Part shown: positions 14,542 to 21,580 of the stretch, piece by piece
How positions within the stretch are numbered: position 1 is the stretch's first letter
Layout of the letters: each line of letters starts with the position of its first letter
Virus record (IMG/VR): IMGVR_UViG_3300040801_002615
Coordinates: 1-33,002 of that record
Origin: a virus
Length of the DNA: 33,002 nt
Strand: one strand, 5' to 3'
Notes under the pieces: generated by a model
The model's input: only the letters and a program-made list of their open reading frames with translations
Told to the model about the DNA's origin: nothing
Database searches by the model: none
Program-made: the position numbers and the translations under genes

Positions 14542-15063
14542 GTGCTGGTGCGCTGTCCAGTCTGCGGGGCCTCGGCAACCCTGGAGGTGCTGGTGTCCCA
14601 CGACGATGCCCGCGAGGCCCTGGCGGCGCTCGCGGGGCTCGGGGATCCGCTGGTGCGCTCGCTCATCCGGTATCTGTCGTTGCACCGCCCCGCCACCCGG
14701 GATCTGACATTTCGCCGGGTGGCGCGGCTCCTGAACGAGCTGCTGCCCGATCTCAAGGCCCAGCGCATCACCCGCAACGGCCAGCGGGTGGAGGCCCCGG
14801 CCGACGCCTGGATCTGGGCCATCGACGCCATGCTGGTGGCCCGGGATGAAGGCCGTCTCCGGCTGCCCCTGAAGGGCCACGGCTATCTCTACGAGTTGCT
14901 CTCCTGCTACCAACCCCACGCCACCCGGGGCGGTGCCAATGTGCCAGCCCACCCCGATACCAGCAGGCCGTCGCCCGCCGGATCCCGGGTGGCCTCGGCC
15001 ATCGACGCGCTACAGCACCGTGTGGGTGTGAACCCCCAACCTGAGGAAGACCACCATGATTGA
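14542..15063 (+). CDS. Conserved transposable-phage protein with N-terminal zinc knuckle
   Basis: The GTG at 14542 follows GGAG at 14529-14532. The 173-residue product starts with CPVCGASATLEVL, but only one CxxC is seen, so metal binding is uncertain. The middle (about residues 40-130) is a helical domain: IRYLSLHRPATRDLTFRRVA, RLLNELLPDLKAQRITRNGQ, and LPLKGHGYLYELLSCY. I recall similar proteins directly after the B-like ATPase in Mu-like phages, without a proven role. Coupling to replication is plausible by position. It overlaps the next gene by 8 bp. Confidence 0.68.
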   Translation: MLVRCPVCGASATLEVLVSHDDAREALAALAGLGDPLVRSLIRYLSLHRPATRDLTFRRVARLLNELLPDLKAQRITRNGQRVEAPADAWIWAIDAMLVARDEGRLRLPLKGHGYLYELLSCYQPHATRGGANVPAHPDTSRPSPAGSRVASAIDALQHRVGVNPQPEEDHHD

Positions 15064-15439
15064 ACCCTGGATCGAACGCGAACTGGTCGCCGGCCTGCAA
15101 GGTCTGCTGGCGCTGCGCCTCGACGGCGCCCCGGCGGCCGATATGGTCAACCGCACCCTGGATACCTGGCTGGTGGCGTTGGAGCCCCACGCCCGGGGCT
15201 GGCACGAATCGCTGGATGCCCGCCGCGTCAAGACTGCGTTCCAGCGGCTGTTTTCCACCTGCGAGCGCTGGCCCGCGCCGAAAAAGCTGCTGGAGCACAT
15301 GCCACCCCGCGAACGGGGTGGGGTGCCAGCGTTGCCGAAGCTGGACAGTGGACAGCGGGAACGCAACCGCACTCGCCTGGCCGATCTGGTGGACCGGCTG
15401 AAGAAGCGCAAGGCCATCACCCAGGAGCCGCTGGCATGA
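15056..15439 (+). CDS. Hypothetical early protein, 127 residues
   Basis: The ATG at 15056 has a good GAGGA ribosome site about 9 nt upstream. The product is helical and basic: WIERELVAGLQGLLALRLDG, DARRVKTAFQRLFSTCERWP, PAPKKLLEHMPPR, ending with LADLVDRLKKRKA. I do not recognise a named family; the WPAPKKLLEHMP phrase recalls phage replication accessory proteins but this is weak. It overlaps the previous gene by 8 bp and the GemA-like gene by 4 bp, which places it in the early replication operon. Confidence 0.62.
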   Translation: MIEPWIERELVAGLQGLLALRLDGAPAADMVNRTLDTWLVALEPHARGWHESLDARRVKTAFQRLFSTCERWPAPKKLLEHMPPRERGGVPALPKLDSGQRERNRTRLADLVDRLKKRKAITQEPLA

Positions 15440-16050
15440 GCCGGCGCGCCCTGAACCGGCGGGCGCTGATGGCCAAGCTCCAGGTGGCCCGCCACCAACT
15501 GGGCATGGACGATGACGCCTATCGGCTACTCATCGCTCGGCATGGTGCCAGCGGCGATCCCCCCTCCAGCACGACGCTGTCCGATGACGCCCTGGTGGTG
15601 GTGGTGACGGAGCTGGAGGCCAAGGGCTGGAAGCCCGCGGCCCCCCGCCGCTCCACCCGACGCCAGCTCGCCACCGAACCGCTACACCTGAAGATCCGGG
15701 CGCTGTGGCGGTTCCTCCATGAGATCGGGGTGGTGCGCCACCCCGATGAGAAGTCCCTGGCCGCTTACTGCAAGCGCCTCACCGGGGTGGAGGATCTGCA
15801 CTGGATCAACCTCCGGCAGGCCGAGCGGCTGGTGGAGAGCCTGAAGAAGTGGGGAGAACGGGAGCTGCCCGCGCGGCTGGAGGCGCGGCGGGTGGCCCTG
15901 GTGACAGCGGGGTGTCTTGAAGATCGCCACAGCCTGGACCATCTTATCGGCCACGTGGCCGGCCGTTTGAGTCCGGCGGGATACGATGCACTCCACGCCA
16001 CCTGGAATTATTTTGATGGACTGGAAGATGGACGAGAAAGTCGTCCGTGA
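15436..16050 (+). CDS. gemA: GemA-like regulatory protein (DUF1018)
   Basis: This 204-residue protein matches the GemA family of Mu-like phages, reported in Mu to affect host gene expression and DNA supercoiling. Typical features are ALMAKLQVARHQLGMDDDAY then RLLIARHGASGDPPSSTTLS at the N-terminus, LHLKIRALWRFLHEIGVVRH in the middle, and KRLTGVEDLHWINLRQAERL at about residues 115-135. The start overlaps the previous stop and the 3' end overlaps the Mor-like gene. Position near the end of the early region, just before Mor, is the same as in Mu. Confidence 0.85.
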   Translation: MSRRALNRRALMAKLQVARHQLGMDDDAYRLLIARHGASGDPPSSTTLSDDALVVVVTELEAKGWKPAAPRRSTRRQLATEPLHLKIRALWRFLHEIGVVRHPDEKSLAAYCKRLTGVEDLHWINLRQAERLVESLKKWGERELPARLEARRVALVTAGCLEDRHSLDHLIGHVAGRLSPAGYDALHATWNYFDGLEDGRESRP

Positions 16051-16381
16051 TGGCCCGGAATTGCTGGTCAACCTCTGCGAGGTGATCAGCCGCCAGGTCC
16101 GCGAGGCGGGCCTGGACTGGGAGACCGCCGACACCGTGGCGCTCGCCGTGGTGGAGAGCATGGCCGAGCAGTGGGGCGGCCAGAGTGTCTATTTTCCCAA
16201 GGGTTCGCACGCGCAGATGCGACTGCGCAAGCGCGATCTGGACATCTACCGCGAGTTCACCGGCCACAACCACGCCGACCTGGCGGCCCGCTACGGGGTC
16301 AGCAAGGTCTGGGTCTACGCCATCGTGAGAAGACTTCGCGAAGAGATCCGCAAGCACGGCACCCAGGTTGACCTGTTCTGA
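16016..16381 (+). CDS. Mor/C-type transcription activator
   Basis: This is a 121-residue protein if it starts at ATG 16016 (GGAA 8 nt upstream); ATG 16028 is also possible and an in-frame ATG at 15986 less so. The Mor family pattern is clear: GPELLVNLCEVISRQVREAG, then LAVVESMAEQWGGQSVYFPK, a basic linker RLRKRDLDIYREFTG, and the C-terminal helix-turn-helix NHADLAARYGVSKVWVYAIV. In Mu, Mor turns on middle transcription and its relative C turns on late genes. Only one such gene is seen, so it may serve both roles. It is the last early gene and sits next to the dyad at 16524. Confidence 0.88.
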   Translation: MDWKMDEKVVRDGPELLVNLCEVISRQVREAGLDWETADTVALAVVESMAEQWGGQSVYFPKGSHAQMRLRKRDLDIYREFTGHNHADLAARYGVSKVWVYAIVRRLREEIRKHGTQVDLF

Positions 16382-16589
16382 GGCCCTGAGAGGGGCTGCT
16401 CCCTACCTAACCCCTGGTTTCCCCCGTCAGCGCCTTCTAGGTGCGTCATGACGCGTTATGACGGTATTTCCGCTGCCTGGCCGATCTGCCTGCCACCGCC
16501 AGCAGTCCCCACCCCTCGTTTTTGTAAACCAGTTTAATAGATTGGCCCCCGGCCGCCGGTCATGATGACCCTATTTACGGGAGGGCACC
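16382..16589. other. Largest gap between genes, at the prophage midpoint
   Basis: The gap lies between the Mor-like and protease genes, and the midpoint of the element (about 16502) falls within it. It contains the palindrome GCGTCATGACGC (16443-16454) followed by a near-repeat CGTTATGACG (16454-16463), and the activator dyad at 16524-16537. In Mu a strong gyrase site lies at the genome centre just upstream of the protease gene I, so the same element may be here. A weak imperfect hairpin follows the Mor stop (16382-16400). Confidence 0.5.
16522..16574 (+). promoter_or_regulatory. Late promoter with activator dyad
   Basis: TTGTAAACCAGTTTA (16522-16536) is identical over 15 bases to 5836-5850. 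CATGAT at 16561-16566 matches four of six -10 consensus bases and lies 37 bp from the start of the dyad; the first copy has its -10-like TAGGCT at 38 bp. It precedes the protease-capsid-tail operon. The Mor-like protein encoded just upstream is the obvious candidate to bind here. Confidence 0.62.
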
Positions 16590-17522
16590 ATGGCAGTAAT
16601 ACCCCTGTTTCGACCCGGTCGGCACACCGACATCTCCGGCCAGACGCTGACCTTCAGCGAGGCGGACTGTCAGGCATCGGCCGCGGCCTACGATCCGGCA
16701 TTGCATGAAGCACCGTTGGTGGTGGGTCACCCCCAGACTGATGCACCCGCCTATGGGTGGGTCTCCGCGCTGCGGTTTGCCGAGTCCGAACTGGTGGCTG
16801 AACCCCATCAGGTGGACCCCGCTTTCGCTGAGTTGCATGGTAGCGGACGGTTCAAGAAGGTTAGCGCGGCGTTCTTCCGTCCGGACTCGCCGAACAACCC
16901 CAAACCCGGCGTGTGGTATCTCCGCCATATAGGATTTCTGGGCGCGCAACCTCCGGCGGTGAAGGGGCTGAAGGCTGCCCAGTTCGCCGACGGTGATGAC
17001 TACCTCACCGTGGAGTTTGCCGAACCGGTGACCGCCGATCCGATGGCCAGCGATGCACAGACTCGCCTGGAGCGCGAGAACGCCCAACTGCGGGCCGCTA
17101 TCCAGCAGATGCACCGCGACCAGGAGCAGGAGAGGCTGCGGCTACGCCATGTTACCCATCAGGAAAAAGCGGCCAAGCTCGTGGCCGAAGGCCGGATCAG
17201 CGAACGCGACGCTCTTGTGGTGGTGGCCGTGCTCGATGCGCTGGCCGATGACGCCCGGGTGGCCTTCGCCGAGGGCGAAGCGCCGACGGAACTCCATACG
17301 GCACTGCTGGACAGCCTGGGCGGTATCCCCCCCCGGGTGGAGTTCGCGGAGGTGGCCACGAAGGACCGGGTCGCCAGGGTGGAGGATGACACCGTGCGCT
17401 ACAGCGAAAACACCAACCCCGAGCGCATCCCCCAGGACCAGGCCATCCGCGCGTATCAGAAAGAGCACGGCGTGAACTACTTCGCGGCGGCCATGGCCGT
17501 CATGTCCAAACCCCAGCAGTAA
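16590..17522 (+). CDS. Prohead protease and scaffold, Mu gpI-like
   Basis: The ATG follows a strong GGGAGGG ribosome site (16580-16586). The 310-residue protein has the Mu gpI layout: an N-terminal protease domain (about residues 1-130; APLVVGHPQTDAPAYGWVSA, GRFKKVSAAFFRP, WYLRHIGFLGAQPPAVKGL) and a C-terminal scaffold part that is a coiled coil (about 155-200) with a helical tail ending in a head-binding-like segment. The conserved GHP and the SAAFF segments carry likely catalytic residues. In Mu the same gene gives the protease and, from an internal start, the scaffold. It heads the late operon. Confidence 0.86.
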   Translation: MAVIPLFRPGRHTDISGQTLTFSEADCQASAAAYDPALHEAPLVVGHPQTDAPAYGWVSALRFAESELVAEPHQVDPAFAELHGSGRFKKVSAAFFRPDSPNNPKPGVWYLRHIGFLGAQPPAVKGLKAAQFADGDDYLTVEFAEPVTADPMASDAQTRLERENAQLRAAIQQMHRDQEQERLRLRHVTHQEKAAKLVAEGRISERDALVVVAVLDALADDARVAFAEGEAPTELHTALLDSLGGIPPRVEFAEVATKDRVARVEDDTVRYSENTNPERIPQDQAIRAYQKEHGVNYFAAAMAVMSKPQQ

Positions 17523-17531
17523 GGAGCGCCA

Positions 17532-18485
17532 ATGAGCCGCCTATCCAGCCTAAGGGTCGTCGATCCGGTCCTGTCCAACCTCAGTATCGGCTACAGCAAC
17601 GCCCAGCTCGTCGCCGATCAGTTGTTCCCCTACGCGCCGGTTGAGCGTGAAGGGGGCAAGATCCCCATGTTCTCCAAGGAAGCGTTCCGGGTGTACCAGA
17701 CCGAGCGGGCGCTGCGGGCCAAGAGTAACCGCATCAACCCCGAGAACATCACCGACCAGGACATCGTGCTCGATGAGCATGATCTGGAGTACCCCATCGA
17801 CTACCGGGAGGATGCCGAGTCGGCATTTCCGCTCCAGGCCCACGCGACCATGGTGGTCACCGAGGGCATCCGGCTACGGCATGAAAAGTACTGCGCCGAC
17901 CTCGCCCAGAACACCGCGAGCTACCCGGTGGGCAACAAAATCGTGCTCTCTGGCACCAGCCAGTTCACCGACGGCTCGAACTCCGACCCCGAGGGGGTGA
18001 TCGACGACGCCAAGAGCGCCATCCGGGCCAAGATCGCCCGCCACCCGAACACCATGGTGATCGGCTACCCCAGCTACAAGACCCTCAAGCGCCACCCCAA
18101 GCTGCAGGCGATCCTCTCCGACACCCGCCCGCGCATGGTGCAACTGGCCGATCTGCGAGAGCTGTTCGAGATCGAGAACATCATCGTCGGCATGGGCACC
18201 TTCGTGGCCGATGGCGGTGATGTGTTCAGCGACATCTGGAGCGACAACATCGTGCTCGCCTACGTACCCGCGCCCCTGCCCGCGGGTGGTGGTGCCGAGG
18301 GCGAGGGCAACCGGCGGAACATGTACAACCCCTCCTACGGCTACACCCTGCGTAAGCGCGGCTGGCCGCAGGTGGACACCCGTACCGAGGACGGCAAGCT
18401 CGAAATCGTCCGAAACACCGACATCTACCGCCCGTACCTCCTCGGCGCCGAGGCGGGCTACCTGATCTCCGATACCAACGGCTGA
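17532..18485 (+). CDS. Major capsid protein
   Basis: This 317-residue protein directly follows the protease/scaffold gene with AAGGAG 5 nt before its ATG. It has the appearance of a phage coat protein of the HK97 fold: GYSNAQLVADQLFPYAPVER, GGKIPMFSKEAFRVYQTERA, a spine-helix-like segment AESAFPLQAHATMVVTEGIR, and the late RNMYNPSYGYTLRKRGWPQV. I recall this type (starting with VVDPVLSNLSIGY-like text) as the coat protein of many siphophages and Mu-like prophages. No separate Mu gpT-type sequence is seen elsewhere. It would assemble hundreds of copies into the head. Confidence 0.87.
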   Translation: MSRLSSLRVVDPVLSNLSIGYSNAQLVADQLFPYAPVEREGGKIPMFSKEAFRVYQTERALRAKSNRINPENITDQDIVLDEHDLEYPIDYREDAESAFPLQAHATMVVTEGIRLRHEKYCADLAQNTASYPVGNKIVLSGTSQFTDGSNSDPEGVIDDAKSAIRAKIARHPNTMVIGYPSYKTLKRHPKLQAILSDTRPRMVQLADLRELFEIENIIVGMGTFVADGGDVFSDIWSDNIVLAYVPAPLPAGGGAEGEGNRRNMYNPSYGYTLRKRGWPQVDTRTEDGKLEIVRNTDIYRPYLLGAEAGYLISDTNG

Positions 18486-18531
18486 GACTGAGCCCAACCC
18501 TGACTGACCCTTACTTACAGGAACCACGACG

Positions 18532-18723
18532 ATGACCGACGAGAAAGACACCACCAAGGGCGGCGTACCCGAGGAGTTCCCCTACGTGGTGGGCGACACC
18601 CCCATCGTTCACAACGGTCTGCGCTACGAGCCTGGCCAGACCATCATGTTGACGGATATGGAGGCGCTGCATCTGGGTCCCCGCGTCCAGCCCGTGCCCA
18701 CCAAGGGAGGTAGCCGGAAATGA
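18532..18723 (+). CDS. Small protein after the capsid gene
   Basis: This 63-residue protein follows the capsid gene with AGGA about 9 nt upstream. The central part reads VVGDTPIVHNGLRYEPGQTI then MLTDMEALHLGPRVQPV, a short beta-type domain like small phage proteins that lie next to coat or tube genes. A similar fold is suggested for the 59-residue protein at 21335-21514, although they are not close in sequence. The stop overlaps the next start. Function unknown; Mu has a small gene (35) at this point. Confidence 0.62.
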   Translation: MTDEKDTTKGGVPEEFPYVVGDTPIVHNGLRYEPGQTIMLTDMEALHLGPRVQPVPTKGGSRK

Positions 18724-19052
18724 TGACCCAACAGGTTGTCCTCACGTTATCCATGACCGCCGCGGCGGCACAGCCACGGTTGCGTTTCATCGGCTTCGAT
18801 GGCGGCGTGCCCGCGGCGGGTGCTGCCGTGGTCGGTGTCACCGAGGCCAGTGCCGCCCTGGGTGAACAGGTGCCCGTCAACGCCCAGGGCGTGCTGCTGG
18901 TGGAGGCTGGCGGCGCCGTCGCCGTGGGCGCCGAGGTGGAGACGGACGCCGCCGGCAAGGCCATTGCCCAGTCCGCTGGCGTGACCTGCGGCCGGGCGCT
19001 GGATCTGGCCGCCGCTGACGGTGACATCATCCGGATCCTCCGGGGCGGCTGA
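18720..19052 (+). CDS. Possible capsid decoration protein (DUF2190-like)
   Basis: This 110-residue protein has a GGGAGG site upstream (18705-18710) and overlaps the previous stop. It is small, beta-rich and glycine/alanine-rich: VVGVTEASAALGEQVPVNAQ, GVLLVEAGGAVAVGAEVETD, AAGKAIAQSAGVTCGRALDL, AAADGDIIRILRGG. This repeats the logic of DUF2190-type head decoration proteins, which end with a G-x-A-L-x-x-A-x-x-G-D pattern. It would bind the outside of the capsid. Evidence is pattern and position. Confidence 0.62.
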   Translation: MMTQQVVLTLSMTAAAAQPRLRFIGFDGGVPAAGAAVVGVTEASAALGEQVPVNAQGVLLVEAGGAVAVGAEVETDAAGKAIAQSAGVTCGRALDLAAADGDIIRILRGG

Positions 19053-19085
19053 TACCGACCAACACAACCAATACCGGGCGTACTG

Positions 19086-19376
19086 ATGCTAGCGCAAATC
19101 CTGTCTGAACCCAGCGGCCAACCGTCGACCATGCGTGTCATCACTCTGGTCGCACATGTTGCGTTCTGGGGTGTCTGGGCTGCTCTGTCGATCATGGCTG
19201 GCCGGATGATCCAGATCGAGGAGCCCGTGCTGCTGCTGCTGCTGGGACAGAGCGGACTGAAGTTGGGGCAGCGCTGGGTGGAGGGTAAGAGTTCGGTGGC
19301 CACAGCGTCCCAGGGTGGCCGGAAAACCCTGCCCACCGTGGAACTGCCCACCAGCAGGCCGGCAGCCGCACCATGA
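19086..19376 (+). CDS. Small membrane protein, holin candidate
   Basis: This 96-residue protein has two hydrophobic stretches: MRVITLVAHVAFWGVWAALS (residues about 16-35) and EEPVLLLLLGQSGLKLGQ (about 45-62), then a polar, proline-containing tail. Two membrane segments with a charged C-terminus is a common small-holin layout, and I recall similar phage membrane proteins annotated as holin-like. No endolysin lies beside it, which weakens the call. The ATG lacks a strong ribosome site. Its stop overlaps the DUF1320 gene start. Confidence 0.5.
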   Translation: MLAQILSEPSGQPSTMRVITLVAHVAFWGVWAALSIMAGRMIQIEEPVLLLLLGQSGLKLGQRWVEGKSSVATASQGGRKTLPTVELPTSRPAAAP

Positions 19377-19879
19377 GTGGCTACGCCACCCTCACCGACC
19401 TCGCCCGCATGGCCACCGGCCATTGGGAGGAGTTGGCCCAGCACACCGGACGCGATGCCCGGGTGACGGGCGAACTCCTCCACCTCACTGCCACGGGCGG
19501 GGATCGGAGCGGGTACGACGCGGCGGTGATCGCCCTGGCCGATGAGTCCCACGCCACGCTCCTGGACGCCCTGGAGCGGGCCAGCCGCTTCGCCGATACC
19601 TACCTCGCCCCACGCTACCGGGCGGTGATGCCCCTGTCCGAGGGGCTGGTGCTGAGTAGTGACCTACCCAGCGCCGTGGCAGCGGTGGCACTGCGCCGGC
19701 TCTACGGCCACGCGGTGCCCGAGGAGGTCCGCCAGGGCACCGCCTGGGCCGATGCCTACCTGCGCGACATCAGCACCGGCAAGGTCTCGCTGGGTGGCGA
19801 GGACACCGCCACCGCGCAGGCCCCCGGCGAGGTGCGGGTACGGGCACCGGGCAAGTCGTTCGACTGGGATAAGTACTGA
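19373..19879 (+). CDS. Head-tail connector, Mu gp36-like (DUF1320)
   Basis: This 168-residue protein matches DUF1320, the Mu gp36 family thought to form part of the head-tail connector. Features are the N-terminal YATLTDLARMATGHWEELAQ, the helix ATLLDALERASRFADTYLAP, then RYRAVMPLS, and the C-terminal AWADAYLRDISTGKVSLGGE, where the conserved G-K-x-x-L motif stands. It overlaps both neighbours by 1-4 bp. The next gene is gp37-like, as in Mu. Confidence 0.85.
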   Translation: MSGYATLTDLARMATGHWEELAQHTGRDARVTGELLHLTATGGDRSGYDAAVIALADESHATLLDALERASRFADTYLAPRYRAVMPLSEGLVLSSDLPSAVAAVALRRLYGHAVPEEVRQGTAWADAYLRDISTGKVSLGGEDTATAQAPGEVRVRAPGKSFDWDKY

Positions 19880-20325
19880 TGGATTTCCTGGCGCTGGAGG
19901 AGGCGATCATCACCCGGCTGCGGGAGACTCTGCCGGAGACTCTGCGGGTGCTCTCGGCGCTCGATCTCGCCACCGTCGCCAAGGGCACGCTCCCCGCCCC
20001 CTCGGTGCATGTGATCTACGACGGCTACGACATCGTGGAGCAAAACCCCGCCCGCTGGCGGATGGTGCAGCGCTGGCTGACGGTTGTGTGTGTGCGCTCG
20101 GTCACCGCCGTGCAATCGGGGGCGGGCTCGCGGGATGCGGCCGGCCCGCTGCTCGGCGACGTGGTGGCCTCGCTCCACCACTGGCAACCCGCTGTTGCCG
20201 ACCTGGATGCCCGGTCCCTGGAAATCGACTCCGCACCCCGCCCCGGCTACACCGCCGGATCCGGGTTTTTCCCCCTGGCCTGGACCACTACGGTCACGGT
20301 CAAGACCCATCCTGAAAATTACTGA
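19879..20325 (+). CDS. Mu gp37-like protein (DUF1834), tail terminator type
   Basis: This 148-residue protein follows the gp36-like gene with a one-base overlap, as gp37 follows gp36 in Mu. It opens with DFLALEEAIITRLRETLPET and has PAPSVHVIYDGYDIVEQNPA then RWRMVQRWLTVVCVRSVTAV, giving the mixed alpha/beta layout of DUF1834 proteins, which act at the head-tail interface. A later part reads DAAGPLLGDVVASLHHWQP. The length is normal for the family. Confidence 0.8.
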   Translation: MDFLALEEAIITRLRETLPETLRVLSALDLATVAKGTLPAPSVHVIYDGYDIVEQNPARWRMVQRWLTVVCVRSVTAVQSGAGSRDAAGPLLGDVVASLHHWQPAVADLDARSLEIDSAPRPGYTAGSGFFPLAWTTTVTVKTHPENY

Positions 20326-20336
20326 GGAGAGCACCT

Positions 20337-20573
20337 ATGAATCTTCGACTCGTGCTCCTCGTGGCGATGCTGGGGGCGGCGCTGCTGTCCACCGGCTGCC
20401 AGGAGGAGTTGGTGAGCCTGGCGGATCGGGCGGTGACGCGCTACTGCGATCGCTCACCCCCCCAGCGCCGGTTGTTGCGCGACGTGGTGGCCGAGGCCGT
20501 GGCCCCGAACACCATCGAGATCACCTGCGTCGTCGATGCGGTGACCCCCACCCCGGAGATGTCCGATGAGTAA
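20337..20573 (+). CDS. Small predicted lipoprotein in the tail operon
   Basis: A strong GGAGA site precedes the ATG. The 78-residue product starts with a signal sequence (MNLRLVLLVAMLGAALLSTG) ending at Cys21, so lipid attachment and outer or inner membrane anchoring are likely, although Ser at -3 is not the commonest residue. Two further cysteines (RYCDRS and ITCVVD) could pair in the periplasm. Possible roles are outer spanin (Rz1-like, although it is not proline-rich), a superinfection barrier, or an amurin-like lysis factor. It overlaps the tail tube gene by 8 bp. Confidence 0.62.
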   Translation: MNLRLVLLVAMLGAALLSTGCQEELVSLADRAVTRYCDRSPPQRRLLRDVVAEAVAPNTIEITCVVDAVTPTPEMSDE

Positions 20574-21297
20574 CACAAAAATCGGCATGTATGCCGGTGA
20601 TGTGCTGGTGAGCCTGATGGCCGATGGCGGCGCCTGGGAGAACTACCGGGGGCCGTTCAACGCCAACAAGATCGAGATCAACGACGGCAACATGGAGATC
20701 AAGCGGCGGATATCGCGTATGCGCGATACCTACGGCGCCGCGCTCGCCACCGCCATCATTCCGCAGCCGGCGAGCATCGGGATTGATTTCGACGATGCCG
20801 CCGCCGACGTGGTGGCGATGATGTTTCGCTCCACCGCCGAGACTCTCACCCAGGGCTCCGGCACCGTCACCGCCGAGACCCACGCCCGGGAGATTGGCCG
20901 CTGGATCAAACTCGCCTACGGCAACATCGACGAGGGGTCGGTGGTGGTGGATACCGATGCGGGCGCGGGGCTGGGTAGCGCCTACGAGATCAAATACCGG
21001 GGCGGATTTATCCGGTTTCTCTCCGGCACTGGCGATGCCGATATCGACTACGCCTACAGCGCCGTGGACGGCACCAAGATCCGGGGTGGGACGAAGCAAC
21101 AGGTGCGGATGCGGCTGCACCTGGACGGGCGCGATCTGGCCGACAACAGCCCGGTGGAACTCTGGGTCCACGACGCCACCGTGGGACCGTCGGCGGGGCA
21201 GAACGTGCTGGCCACCGACCCCGTACTGACGACGCTGTCCGGGGAACTGGCGGTGCCCTCCGGAGGCAGCACCGCCTACGAGATCCACTACAAATAA
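20566..21297 (+). CDS. Major tail tube protein, siphovirus type
   Basis: This 243-residue protein lies between the connector genes and the tape measure gene, where the tube protein is expected. It is beta-rich with a phage-tube look: KIGMYAGDVLVSLMADGGAW, FNANKIEINDGNMEIKRRIS, the central AREIGRWIKLAYGNIDEGSV, and IKYRGGFIRFLSGTGDADID. The C-terminus ends with LSGELAVPSGGSTAYEIHYK. No sheath protein gene precedes it, unlike Mu, so the tail should be non-contractile. I recall similar proteins in D3112/B3-type phages. Confidence 0.76.
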   Translation: MSNTKIGMYAGDVLVSLMADGGAWENYRGPFNANKIEINDGNMEIKRRISRMRDTYGAALATAIIPQPASIGIDFDDAAADVVAMMFRSTAETLTQGSGTVTAETHAREIGRWIKLAYGNIDEGSVVVDTDAGAGLGSAYEIKYRGGFIRFLSGTGDADIDYAYSAVDGTKIRGGTKQQVRMRLHLDGRDLADNSPVELWVHDATVGPSAGQNVLATDPVLTTLSGELAVPSGGSTAYEIHYK

Positions 21298-21334
21298 TCC
21301 GGCCGGATTGGCCCCTATATATAAGGAGTAACCC

Positions 21335-21514
21335 ATGGCCCAGAAAGCTGACGACAAACCGGACGACAAACCCGAAGAAAAACCCGGCTCCGGGTTTGTC
21401 ACGGTCACCCTGAAGAAGGGGCACACACACAAGGGTGTCTGGCGCCCGGCGGGTGAGAAGGTGGAGGTCACCCCCGCCCGGCGGGACTGGCTGGCCAAGC
21501 GCGGGGTGATCTGA
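21335..21514 (+). CDS. Small 59-residue protein, DUF7210-like
   Basis: The gene is short but has an AAGGAG site 8 nt before its ATG. The N-terminus is a charged, unstructured stretch with KPDDKPEEKPGSG. The remainder (VTVTLKKGHTHKGVWRPAGE then KVEVTPARRDWLAKRGVI) has the pattern of small phage domains with a conserved HTH(A/K)G and a closing W-L-x-x-x-G-x-I. They are usually found next to head-tail or tube genes (compare Mu gp38). Role unknown; it may be a minor structural or assembly protein. Confidence 0.72.
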   Translation: MAQKADDKPDDKPEEKPGSGFVTVTLKKGHTHKGVWRPAGEKVEVTPARRDWLAKRGVI

Positions 21515-21533
21515 CCTCGCGCCGACGCCCACC

Positions 21534-21558
21534 CATCGCCACCCGTCGGGTGGCGATG
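21534..21558 (+). other. Perfect 11-bp hairpin before the tape measure gene
   Basis: CATCGCCACCC (21534-21544) and GGGTGGCGATG (21548-21558) form a perfect stem with a GTC loop. It lies in the short gap before the tape measure start and is followed by a C/T-rich stretch without a U-run. It may be an RNA stability or attenuation element separating tube from tape measure expression. No good ribosome site is seen between it and the next ATG. Confidence 0.5.
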
Positions 21559-21580
21559 TCCTCTCCCCCCCATTCGATAG

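Noticed and set aside
16382-16400. Terminator after the Mor-like gene
   Set aside because: The imperfect stem (AGGCCCT with AGGGGCT) has a mismatch and no U-run.
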